From contig NZ_CYUJ01000003.1 of NCBI RefSeq assembly GCF_001299475.1, positions 748,409 through 812,408 of the forward strand: a stretch of DNA of 64,000 nucleotides, given 5' to 3'. The translations under genes were made by a program, and so were the position numbers. Positions 47,676 to 55,629 of this stretch are shown in pieces. The notes beneath the pieces were generated by a model that made no database searches, had not been told where the DNA came from, and worked only from the letters and a program-made list of their open reading frames with translations. Each line of letters starts with the position of its first letter. The stretch's first letter is position 1. Source of the stretch: Neofamilia massiliensis (GTDB taxonomy: Bacteria > Bacillota > Clostridia > Tissierellales > Peptoniphilaceae).

Positions 47676-48577
47676 TAATTCTCTCCTGTTAGGTTAATGT
47701 AGTAGTCTTCTAGGCTCTTGTGTTCTTTTAAGACCTTAGAGACGCCTATGTTTTCTCCTACAAGTTTCTTTACAATTTCTTCAACTTGGTCTAGGCCTTC
47801 AAGAACTTTTATTTGCCCTTCTGGAAGAACTTCGTAATTCTTTATCTTAAAGTCTTTTTCTAAAATTGCAACAGTCCTTGCTGGATCAGAAGTTTTTAGC
47901 TCTAAATAGGCTGAAGATTTTTCGTACAAGTCTTCTAGGCTAAGTTCTTCTTTAATTTCTCCTTTGTCAATAATTACAACTTTTGTGGCCAAGTTTGCAA
48001 GTTCTGCTAGGATGTGAGATGAAATTAAAATTGTCACTCCCTCTTCTTTTGCAAGTTTTTGTAAAAGCTTTCTAATTTGGACTATGCCTGCTGGGTCAAT
48101 GCCAGATGTTGGCTCGTCTAAAATTAAAATTTCTGGATTTGACATTAGGGCAAGGGCTAGGGCCAATCTTTGTTTCATGCCTACAGAAAATTTCTTTACT
48201 TGTTTTTTCCCAACATCTCCTAGGTCAACTAAGTTTAAAACCTGATCAATTTTTTTCTGGTCGGGAATGCCCCTTTGGATTCTAAAGTATTCTAGGTTTT
48301 CTCTGGCAGATAAATCACCAAAGAGACTTGGGTTTTCAACTATGGCTGCCATTTTCTTTCTTTGGGTCTCTAAATTACTTTTCTCAAAGATTTTTATGTC
48401 TCCTGATGTTGGCATGGTTATGCCAGAAATTAGTTTTAAAAGGGTGGACTTGCCTGCACCATTTTTTCCAACTATGCCGTAGATGTCTCCCTTTTCAACT
48501 TTTATTGAACAGTCTTTAAGGGCGTATTGGTCCTTGTATTTTTTTGTCAGATTATTTGTTTCAATTACTAGGTTCAT
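47675..48577 (-). CDS. ABC transporter ATP-binding protein
   Basis: 300 residues. Walker A GIVGKNGAGKSTLLKLI, signature SVGMKQRLALALALMS, Walker B ILILDEPTSGIDP and the H loop ILISSHILAELA. The C-terminal 70 residues are the accessory part seen in bacitracin/lantibiotic type ATPases. Second gene of the operon. Confidence 0.93.
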   Translation of the reverse strand: MNLVIETNNLTKKYKDQYALKDCSIKVEKGDIYGIVGKNGAGKSTLLKLISGITMPTSGDIKIFEKSNLETQRKKMAAIVENPSLFGDLSARENLEYFRIQRGIPDQKKIDQVLNLVDLGDVGKKQVKKFSVGMKQRLALALALMSNPEILILDEPTSGIDPAGIVQIRKLLQKLAKEEGVTILISSHILAELANLATKVVIIDKGEIKEELSLEDLYEKSSAYLELKTSDPARTVAILEKDFKIKNYEVLPEGQIKVLEGLDQVEEIVKKLVGENIGVSKVLKEHKSLEDYYINLTGEN

Positions 48578-48588
48578 TGTAGTCCTCC

Positions 48589-49344
48589 TTAATAAATTTC
48601 CCTGTTTTTAAAGGCCAGGTAGCCTGGTATTAGGAAGCAGACAATAACATAGATCACTCCTGCTCCAATAATTTTATAGGCGTCAGCTCCCATAGCTTTG
48701 ATTCCGTCTGATGCAAAGTCTTGGAGAATTATATAGGGTTGGATTTTTAAAAACTTCATTATATATGGTCCAAAGTCCTTGTCTATAGTAAAAGCTGTAG
48801 CTATTTGTAAAAGAGCTGGCAGGATAACAATGTGGCCGATAAGACCTAAGGGAACTGAATTTAATAAATAGCCTAGACCAAAAATTGCATTATTTAAATT
48901 TATGCTATATAGGATTAGTCTTAATACAAAGGCTATAAAGCCAATGTAGGCTTCATGAGTCACACTTGCTAGGCCTAAAAGATTGGCAACAAAGCCTGTG
49001 GCTAAAGCAATTAAACCTAAGATTATTGTAGTTACTAGGGATATGGCCTGCATAGTTATTAGGTCATAAAAATACATTTGTCCCCTGGTCATTCCGTAGG
49101 ATAAAATTTGGACTTTTGTGTCCTTGGTCTTGTAGGCTATAGTCATTGCTATAGAAATTACTAAAATTATGGCAACTAAGGCTAGAGCGCACATGCCCAC
49201 CATAAAGTCTCCACTGTCAGAAAATTTTAATGGCTTCCAAACTCCAAGGATTACTAACATAACCCCTACGCAAAAGGCTAAAAACTTTTTGTAAAGGGGA
49301 CTGTGGAAGGTCCTATAAAATTCTGCTTTAATATACTTGATCAT
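48589..49344 (-). CDS. ABC transporter permease
   Basis: 251 residues, six membrane segments. MIKYIKAEFYRTFHSPLYKKFLAF is the usual start of ABC-2 permeases of this class. It begins the four-gene operon permease, ATPase, permease, kinase. AGGAGGA precedes the ATG. Confidence 0.82.
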   Translation of the reverse strand: MIKYIKAEFYRTFHSPLYKKFLAFCVGVMLVILGVWKPLKFSDSGDFMVGMCALALVAIILVISIAMTIAYKTKDTKVQILSYGMTRGQMYFYDLITMQAISLVTTIILGLIALATGFVANLLGLASVTHEAYIGFIAFVLRLILYSINLNNAIFGLGYLLNSVPLGLIGHIVILPALLQIATAFTIDKDFGPYIMKFLKIQPYIILQDFASDGIKAMGADAYKIIGAGVIYVIVCFLIPGYLAFKNREIY

Positions 49345-49470
49345 TTTTCTTCCTCCTCAATTTGTTAAGTCTATTATAGGACTTATCTTTCTTAAGAGCT
49401 TGTAGAAAGACTAAAGGATTTATAAAGAAAGTATAAAGGCAAGGGCCTAGAAATTTTAGACCCCTGCCTT

Positions 49471-49695
49471 TTACTCTTCTTCTTTTTTATAATTTACTAG
49501 GGCAATAAATTTGCCGTCGACGAGAATTTTTCTAACCCTTTTTTCAAAGTCCCTTCTAGGCATCCAAACTTGTCTGTCACAGCCTAGGCACTTTAGTTTT
49601 ATGTCGACGCCAGTTCTTTGGACTTCCCATTTATTTTCCCCACATGGGTGGCCTTTTTTCATGGTAACAATGTCTCCAACTTGGTAGTTAAGCAT
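49471..49695 (-). CDS. DUF951 protein
   Basis: 74 residues, matching the DUF951 family in full: YQVGDIVTMKKGHPCGENKWEVQRTGVDIKLKCLGCDRQVWMPRRDFEKRVRKI. Three Cys (HPCG, KCLGC) suggest a metal site. Its function is not known; it is common in Firmicutes near MscS or ribosomal genes. It starts two bases after the MscS-type gene. Confidence 0.93.
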   Translation of the reverse strand: MLNYQVGDIVTMKKGHPCGENKWEVQRTGVDIKLKCLGCDRQVWMPRRDFEKRVRKILVDGKFIALVNYKKEEE

Positions 49696-49696
49696 T

Positions 49697-50515
49697 TTAT
49701 TCTCCTTCTATTTTAATTATAGGATGGTAAAGGTTTATATTGTTTTCCTTTAAGGCCTCTGCAATCATGGCCCTTATTTTTCTTTGGTATTCGTAAATCA
49801 TCCCGTTTTTTACTGTTGTTAAAATTAAAATACTGTAGTACCTGTCTTTAAAGCCAGAAATTCCCTTGACACTTGGCCCTGCAATAATATTTGGATCTTC
49901 GAAAGCCTCTAGCTTGTCTTTTAGAACTTGTAAAATAAATTCTGCGTCATAGTCGTTAGGCACGTCTATAGAAATATTTACAATTTGGTTGGCCTTAGAC
50001 CTGTTTTCCACATTTGTTATATTGCCATTGGGAATAAAGTGGATGGCCCCTGTTGAAAAGTCTTGGACCTTGGTCGTCCTAAGGGTAAAGTCTACAACAT
50101 TTCCTGAAATTCCCTCGATGACAACTTCGTCACCTATATAGTACTGGCCTTCAATTAAAATAAAGAGACCAGAAATAATGTCCTTGACTAGAGATTGGGC
50201 TCCAAAGGCTAGGGCAACCCCTCCAATTCCTGCTGTGGCAATTAGAGATGAGGTGTTAATGCCAAAGAAGTCTAAAATTGTCACCAAGGCCATAATTATA
50301 AAAAGTATATTTATTATATTTTTCATCAGGTTCACTGCTGTGACTAAGACTTTTTCGTTGATCTTTGTGGCAGATAAGAGTTTTTCTAAAATGTACTTAA
50401 TAATCTTTGCAACTATATATAAGACAAGTAAGGTTATTAGCACATCTATTATCCCTAGAATAAGCTTGCTTTCAATATAGCCGCCTAATAATTTTTCGTT
50501 TATTACGTCGCTCAA
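49697..50515 (-). CDS. MscS-family mechanosensitive channel
   Basis: 272 residues. Membrane segments precede the pore helix region (GIGGVALAFGAQSLVKDIISGLFILIEGQYYIGDEVVIEGISGNVVDFTLRTTKVQ), the classic MscS core. The cytoplasmic domain ends near KIEGE. It would release solutes on hypo-osmotic shock. It overlaps the upstream gene by 4 nt and is followed closely by the DUF951 gene. Confidence 0.94.
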   Translation of the reverse strand: MSDVINEKLLGGYIESKLILGIIDVLITLLVLYIVAKIIKYILEKLLSATKINEKVLVTAVNLMKNIINILFIIMALVTILDFFGINTSSLIATAGIGGVALAFGAQSLVKDIISGLFILIEGQYYIGDEVVIEGISGNVVDFTLRTTKVQDFSTGAIHFIPNGNITNVENRSKANQIVNISIDVPNDYDAEFILQVLKDKLEAFEDPNIIAGPSVKGISGFKDRYYSILILTTVKNGMIYEYQRKIRAMIAEALKENNINLYHPIIKIEGE

Positions 50516-51570
50516 TTTTTCTCCTCTTCTATTGGTTCAAATAAATAAAGTTCTGTGTTGTACTTGTGGCTAATTAAAAGACCCTTGTCATTAGAATCTA
50601 CACCGTAGACTATAGACTCAAAGGACTTAGTAAAGGACCTTTGTTCGCCTACAAAGGCAACTAGGTCAGTAGGTCCCCAAACAAAGTAGGACCCGTAGTG
50701 GACTAGAAGACCTGAGTTAGAAATTCCAATGTCATCTGACTTTTCTATACCTAGGTCTGGATTAAAGACCACAAGTTTGTTGTCATAGAGGACTACAATT
50801 TTTTTATCTTCAAAGCGGTAGTCCTTAAAATTTTTCAGCTCAACTTTTTCTTTTTCATTGCCTACTATCTTATAGAGGTTTTTGTTAGTAATGGCCAGGA
50901 GTTTTTTCCCATAGACTTTTGTTTCTAAAACTGTTTCGTTGCCAAAGTCAAAGACTCTTGTTTCCTTGCCATCTAAAATTGTTAAAACCGACTTATAAGA
51001 ATAGTTTTCTGTTGTAATTTCGCTAATGTATAATTTTGATTTTTCTGGATCAAAGTTTATAATAAATCTTTCTGTTTCATATACTGGAGATTCCTTGCCT
51101 CTGCCCTCTAACTTGGCTAGACTTTCTAGCCTGCCATCTTGCATTTGGTCCTTTCTGTGGACATAAAAGTCTCCATTTTTTTCTATCATAGAATAAACAG
51201 ATCCTGACAGCTCAATTTTTTCCTTTAAGTCGCCTAATGAAGAATAAAGATAAAAGACGTTTAGCTGCTTGTCTAAAACTCCAATTTGGTCATCGAAAAA
51301 ATAAACATTGGTATAATAGCCGTTTCCTAAAATTTCTTCTACTAGATCACCTTGAAGGTTGTAAATCTTTATTGACGAGTTGTCCCAAGTTACAATAGAC
51401 GAGTCAGTAAGTTTAGACTTTTGAATTTCAACGTCTGTCCAAATCGATTTTTCTTCAACCATTTTTATTGGTCTTTGAATTCTATCTTCTATTAATTTAT
51501 TTATAACTACAATTAAAAATATTAGTCCTAGGCCTAGGAGTAAATACTTGATTATCTTAGGTTTTTTCAT
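50512..51570 (-). CDS. Membrane-anchored beta-propeller-like protein (DUF5711-like)
   Basis: 352 residues from ATG 51570. One N-terminal membrane helix (YLLLGLGLIFLIVVINKLI), then repeated blades (SSIKIYNLQGDLVEEIL; LNVFYLYSSLGDLKEKIEL; NKLVVFNPDLG) of a propeller-like outer domain. It resembles the DUF5711 group of clostridia. First gene of an operon with MscS and DUF951. Function unknown; perhaps an envelope sensor. Confidence 0.65.
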   Translation of the reverse strand: MKKPKIIKYLLLGLGLIFLIVVINKLIEDRIQRPIKMVEEKSIWTDVEIQKSKLTDSSIVTWDNSSIKIYNLQGDLVEEILGNGYYTNVYFFDDQIGVLDKQLNVFYLYSSLGDLKEKIELSGSVYSMIEKNGDFYVHRKDQMQDGRLESLAKLEGRGKESPVYETERFIINFDPEKSKLYISEITTENYSYKSVLTILDGKETRVFDFGNETVLETKVYGKKLLAITNKNLYKIVGNEKEKVELKNFKDYRFEDKKIVVLYDNKLVVFNPDLGIEKSDDIGISNSGLLVHYGSYFVWGPTDLVAFVGEQRSFTKSFESIVYGVDSNDKGLLISHKYNTELYLFEPIEEEKN

Positions 51571-51659
51571 CTGCCACCTCACTATTAATTATATTATATA
51601 CAGTAGATTTAACAAGTCCCCATCTTTACAATAAAGGAGATATTTTATACAATATAGGC

Positions 51660-52769
51660 ATGAACAAAAGAGGAAATTTTTTTAAAGATGTAGACTACAA
51701 ATTAATACTTGGAATCCTGGCCCTAATTTTTTATGGCTTTTTAGTCTTGTCCTCAGCTACTAAGGCCTTAGATACTGGACCAAGAATTATGCGTAGCCAA
51801 AAAATCGCCAGTCTCATTGGCGCCTTTGCCCTAGTTGTCTTAGCAGCTATTGACTATAGAAATTGGAAGTACCTTTACAAGATAATTTATATAGGATCTT
51901 GTACCCTGCTTCTAGCTACAGTAATTTTTGGTATAGGCCCTCAGGCAGGATCAGATATAAAGTCTTGGCTAAAAATTGGCCCAGTTGTCTTCCAACCTTC
52001 TGAGTTTGTAAAGATCGCCTTTATAATTTGTCTGGCCTCTTACTTAGAAGAAGTTCACGAAGACTTAAACAAACCCCTAGTTTTAATTAAGGTCTTGGCC
52101 TTTGCCTTTTTCCCAATATTTTTAATTTTAAGACAACCTGACGCAGGAACTGCCATGGTTTATATGTTTATAACAATAGTCATGCTGTTTTTAGCTGGCA
52201 TCCACTGGAAGTATATTGCCCTAGCTGCAATCCTTGCAGTTATTGCTGCTCCAATAATTTGGTTTTCCTTAGAAAATTATCAAAAGGACAGGTTCTATGA
52301 CTTTTTAAACCCAGAAGCCTCAGCAACTGGAACTGCCTGGCAGTACATTCAAGGCCGAGTTGCCATTGGCTCTGGCCAGTTTTTAGGAAAAGGCCTTTAC
52401 AAGGGAAGCCAAACCCAGTACGGCTTTATACCAGAAAGACAAAACGACTTTATCTTCCCAGTAGTTGCTGAAGAGTTAGGCTTTGTTGGAGGAATAGCAC
52501 TGATTCTCCTCTATCTCTTTATCCTCTTTAGGATGTATAGAATTTCCAAAGAGTCCATAGACTACTACGGGTCCTTTATGGTCATAGGCATTGCTGCCAT
52601 GTTTCTCTTCCACATTTTCGAAAACATAGGCATGACCCTAGGAGTTGTGCCAATAACAGGTATCCCCCTTCCCTTTGTATCAGCAGGCGGAACCTTTCAA
52701 CTGACAAATATGATAATGATCGGCCTAGTCCTTTCAGTTTCAGGCCACAAAAATATAAAATACTTTTAA
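51660..52769 (+). CDS. rodA: SEDS peptidoglycan polymerase RodA
   Basis: 369 residues, about ten membrane segments. SEDS motifs: FQPSEFVKIAFIICLASYL, SGQFLGKGLYKGSQTQYGFIPERQNDFIFPVVAEELGFVGG (with the catalytic Asp in NDF) and GIPLPFVSAGGTFQLTNM. It polymerises lipid II with a class B PBP in side-wall growth. The start is as expected for RodA, though the only nearby Shine-Dalgarno (GGAG near 51636) is farther than usual. It could be called FtsW-like, but sequence features favour RodA. Confidence 0.92.
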   Translation: MNKRGNFFKDVDYKLILGILALIFYGFLVLSSATKALDTGPRIMRSQKIASLIGAFALVVLAAIDYRNWKYLYKIIYIGSCTLLLATVIFGIGPQAGSDIKSWLKIGPVVFQPSEFVKIAFIICLASYLEEVHEDLNKPLVLIKVLAFAFFPIFLILRQPDAGTAMVYMFITIVMLFLAGIHWKYIALAAILAVIAAPIIWFSLENYQKDRFYDFLNPEASATGTAWQYIQGRVAIGSGQFLGKGLYKGSQTQYGFIPERQNDFIFPVVAEELGFVGGIALILLYLFILFRMYRISKESIDYYGSFMVIGIAAMFLFHIFENIGMTLGVVPITGIPLPFVSAGGTFQLTNMIMIGLVLSVSGHKNIKYF

Positions 52770-52775
52770 ACTAAG

Positions 52776-52807
52776 ACCAAGTCCAAGTTCAAGGCTTGGT
52801 TTTTTTC
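52776..52807 (+). terminator. Terminator after rodA
   Basis: ACCAAG..CTTGGT stem with a T run. Confidence 0.7.
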
Positions 52808-52874
52808 CACTTAGCTTATAAGTTAAAGCATTAAAAAATATTCATATAAAAGTAATAATGGAGGTCAATAAAAT

Positions 52875-53045
52875 ATGGAAACAAGAAAAATATTATCGCT
52901 AATTATCTTTCTAATAATTTGCCTTATATATCTAGTATCAAATTATACCTCACTTATTAAATCGGAAAAACTTAGAAGAAAGATCTCGCTAATTTCATAT
53001 ATAGTATGGTTTCTTATAGTGTTTTTTGGACTCTTATTAGATTAG
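52875..53045 (+). CDS. Small two-helix membrane protein
   Basis: 56 residues: METRKILSLIIFLIICLIYL, a polar loop with KSEKLRRK, then a second hydrophobic stretch ending FFGLLLD. GGAGG stands 10 bases before the ATG. It fits a small membrane protein; no family recognised. It lies between rodA and the IS200 copy. Confidence 0.5.
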   Translation: METRKILSLIIFLIICLIYLVSNYTSLIKSEKLRRKISLISYIVWFLIVFFGLLLD

Positions 53046-53116
53046 AAATGAGAATATTATAGTTCGAAAATCTTGCCCTTAGCTTATAAATTCAAGGGAA
53101 AATTTACAATAATCAT

Positions 53117-53803
53117 CCCCCGGCGTAGCCGGGGGTTTTTCTCATGCGGCCCAAAGGGCCTGTATTACCAGCCACGCCTCAATGGCGTTGGTTAGTCCGC
53201 CACTTGCAACTTCTACTTGCTACCCTTTAAAAGGGTCAACTACATCAAATGTTAGTTGTTCGCTTAACTGATCTTGTTTTAATTGGTTTTGGATATATTC
53301 TTGGATTGCTTTTGCATTTTTACCTGCTGTGTCTACATAATATCCTCTACACCAAAACTGTCTTCCTCTGTATTTATATTTTAAATTTCCCCATCTTTCA
53401 TATATCATTATGCTACTCTTTCCTTTTAAAAATCCCATAAAACTTGATACTGATAGTTTTGGTGGTATTTCTACTAACATATGAATATGATCTGGGCATA
53501 CTTCCGCTTCTATTATGTTTACTTCTTTCCAGCTACATAATTCTCGAAGTATTTGTCCTATTTCTAATCTTTTGCTTCCGTAAAATTCTTTTCTCCTATA
53601 TTTTGGTGCAAATACTATATGGTATTTACAGTTCCATTTTGTATGTGATAAACTATGTTTGTCATTTATTGATGACATTTTCTTACCTCCTTGATATTTT
53701 TTATTGCAGTTGGCGAACTACAATTTAATTATATATCATTGGAGGTTTTTTGTTGGTTTTTCATCGCTAAAGCTATACTGAACCCCCAGTCTAACTGGGG
53801 GTT
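53117..53803 (-). mobile_element. IS200/IS605-type insertion sequence, intact
   Basis: Intact tnpA between hairpins CCCCCGGC-GTA-GCCGGGGG (53117-53135) and CCCCCAGT-CTA-ACTGGGGG (53781-53803); further palindromes (GGCCC-AAA-GGGCC) lie inside the left end. It has no tnpB. The ends resemble those of the broken copy at 19268 in layout, not in full sequence. Confidence 0.85.
53220..53678 (-). CDS. tnpA: IS200-type Y1 transposase
   Basis: 152 residues, full length for IS200-type TnpA. SLSHTKWNCKYHIVFAPKYRR, HUH motif in CPDHIHMLVEIPPKLSV and the catalytic Tyr in IQEYIQNQL are all present. It moves single-stranded DNA by a peel-and-paste mechanism. GGAGG precedes the ATG. It should be active as far as sequence shows. 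Confidence 0.95.
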   Translation of the reverse strand: MSSINDKHSLSHTKWNCKYHIVFAPKYRRKEFYGSKRLEIGQILRELCSWKEVNIIEAEVCPDHIHMLVEIPPKLSVSSFMGFLKGKSSIMIYERWGNLKYKYRGRQFWCRGYYVDTAGKNAKAIQEYIQNQLKQDQLSEQLTFDVVDPFKG

Positions 53804-53812
53804 TTCTTCTTA

Positions 53813-53844
53813 CAAAAAAATAGAAGAACTAAATCTTCTATTTT
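53813..53844 (-). terminator. Terminator after the LCP gene
   Basis: Stem AATAGAAGA / TCTTCTATT; the stem overlaps the stop codon of the LCP gene; seven T follow on the minus strand. Confidence 0.8.
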
Positions 53845-54758
53845 AATCCCATTTCTATTAAGGTGTTGGCTAGACCTGTTTCGTCGTAGATAAAGTAGGA
53901 AGTCTTTTCTATATACTGGCCTGAGCCTGGTAGGGTGTAAGTTGTAACCTTGTCCTTGTCGATTTTTTTCGCAAGACTTAGACCGCTTACCATGTCGCCT
54001 ACTGGAATGTTGGTTTGAACTCTGTCCAAGTAAATATTTATTAGCTTAGGTAGTTTTAAAATATTTTTTCCTTGAAGGACTTGTTTGGCAAATTCTTTTA
54101 TAAAATACTGTTGGGTTTCGATTCTGCCAACGTCTCCCTTTTCGTATTGTTCTGTGTAGTCGTTATTTTTTCTCCACCTTAGAAACTCCATGGCCTTTTT
54201 CCCATCTAAAACTTGTTGGCCTTCGTAAAGGTCTACAGTAAAGTCAACTGATGGGTCAGAGTATTCCATTCGCCTTGGTACATAGATGTCAACTCCGCCA
54301 ATGGCGTCTACCATTTCTTCAACTGCCCTGTAGTCAACTAGGCAGTAGTATTTAATATCTGTATCAAGTAAGGCGTTTATCGATTCTAAAGTCATATCAA
54401 CTCCGCCATAGGAATGGGCGTGGTTGATTTTATCTTTCTTGCCGTTTACATAGGTCCTAGTGTCTCTTGGTATTGACAAAATTTTAAGGTTGCCATCTGC
54501 AAAGTCTGCCTTGGCTACCATTATTGTATCTGTTCTTATTCCCTTGTAGGATTCAATGTCCAAGGTGTCTACGCCTAAGAGGACAAAGGTTAGGCTGTCG
54601 CCATCTAGGTCTCCACCGTCTCCCTTGGCCTTTAAAAATGGCAGGTCTGGAATTTGGTCCAGGCTAAGTTTTCCACTTTCAAGTCCGAAAACTAGGCCTC
54701 CTCCTAAAAGACATATTATTAAAAGACTGATAAAAAAAGTCTTAAAAAATTTCTTCAT
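53838..54758 (-). CDS. LytR-CpsA-Psr family cell-wall ligase
   Basis: 306 residues with one N-terminal membrane helix. LCP landmarks: FVLLGVDT, RTDTIMVAKAD, ILSIPRDTRTYV, KINHAHSYGG, DYRAVEEMVDAIGGVDIYVP and MEFLRWRKNNDY..GDVGRIETQQYFI. LCP enzymes attach teichoic acids or polysaccharides to peptidoglycan outside the membrane. It lies near rodA and an OmpR-type regulator on the envelope side of the window. Confidence 0.95.
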   Translation of the reverse strand: MKKFFKTFFISLLIICLLGGGLVFGLESGKLSLDQIPDLPFLKAKGDGGDLDGDSLTFVLLGVDTLDIESYKGIRTDTIMVAKADFADGNLKILSIPRDTRTYVNGKKDKINHAHSYGGVDMTLESINALLDTDIKYYCLVDYRAVEEMVDAIGGVDIYVPRRMEYSDPSVDFTVDLYEGQQVLDGKKAMEFLRWRKNNDYTEQYEKGDVGRIETQQYFIKEFAKQVLQGKNILKLPKLINIYLDRVQTNIPVGDMVSGLSLAKKIDKDKVTTYTLPGSGQYIEKTSYFIYDETGLANTLIEMGLK

Positions 54759-54865
54759 AGTATTTCAACTTCTCTTTTCTAAAAATTTTCCAGCCTTTAT
54801 AATAGTGTATTTATTAAACAAATGCAAATGAATTTTTAGTGTATTTCTTTAAAAAATTCTTACAA

Positions 54866-55546
54866 TTATTTAGAAAGCTTATAGCCAACTCCCCAAACTG
54901 TAACAATTATGTCCTCTCCTGTGGCCTGCCTTAGTTTTTGGCGAAGGTGGGAGATGTGAACAGTTATGGCATTGTCGCCTTCTTGGTAGTCGTAGCCCCA
55001 AATAGAGTCATAAAGTCTGTCTCTAGAAAAAACTGAGTCTGGATCCTTTAAAAACTCATAGAGAATTAAAAACTCTGTTTGAGTTAGGCTTAAATTCTTG
55101 TCGTCTACAAAAACTTCCATGGATTTTGGCTTCAAACTTATAGACTTATAGGTCAGCTGGTCTTCTGCTGGCTTCTTTTCTAGGGCAAGTCTTCTAAGTA
55201 AAACCTTGATCCTAGCTAGAAGCTCCCTCTTTTCAAAGGGTTTTGTCATATAGTCATCTGCACCTAAGTCTAGGGCGTTTACCTTGTCGTCTAATTCTGC
55301 TTTTCCTGATACAACTAAAATCGGTCCTTGGCTAATCTTTCTAATTTCTTCAATTATTTCCTCTCCACTTAAGCCTGGTAGCATTAGGTCTAAAATAAAA
55401 AGGTCGATCTCTTCCTTTAAATAAAACTTGGCCTCAGTTCCTGAAAAGGCTTGAAAAACTATGTAGCCTTCTTCCTCTAAGTAAGACTTTATTAAATTGT
55501 TTATAGCTTCGTCATCTTCGACTATTAAAATTTTGTACTTGTCCAT
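54866..55546 (-). CDS. OmpR/PhoB-type response regulator
   Basis: 226 residues. Receiver with D-D at VEDDEAI, phospho-Asp in LFILDLMLPG and Lys in MTKPF; the C-terminal winged helix ends AITVHISHLRQKLRQA..VWGVGYKLSK. GGAGG precedes the ATG. No kinase is next to it; the kinase at 46051 lacks an adjacent regulator, so the two may pair (inference). Target genes unknown. Confidence 0.94.
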   Translation of the reverse strand: MDKYKILIVEDDEAINNLIKSYLEEEGYIVFQAFSGTEAKFYLKEEIDLFILDLMLPGLSGEEIIEEIRKISQGPILVVSGKAELDDKVNALDLGADDYMTKPFEKRELLARIKVLLRRLALEKKPAEDQLTYKSISLKPKSMEVFVDDKNLSLTQTEFLILYEFLKDPDSVFSRDRLYDSIWGYDYQEGDNAITVHISHLRQKLRQATGEDIIVTVWGVGYKLSK

Positions 55547-55594
55547 AGGGCCTCCTCGTCATAATGTCTTTATTATACTATAAGTCCATAAAAG

Positions 55595-55622
55595 AAAAAA
55601 CCACCAGCATCTGCCAGTGGTT
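55595..55622 (-). terminator. Terminator after pyrG
   Basis: 10-bp stem (AACCACCAGC / GCCAGTGGTT on the plus strand, two wobble pairs) and a T tract on the minus strand. Confidence 0.75.
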
Positions 55623-55629
55623 GTAAAAT

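Noticed and set aside
53220-53678. The intact IS200 transposase as the RAYT that moves the GGGGAC hairpins
   Set aside because: Its own ends are CCCCCGGC and CCCCCAGT hairpins, unlike the repeats, and it has the compact IS200 form.
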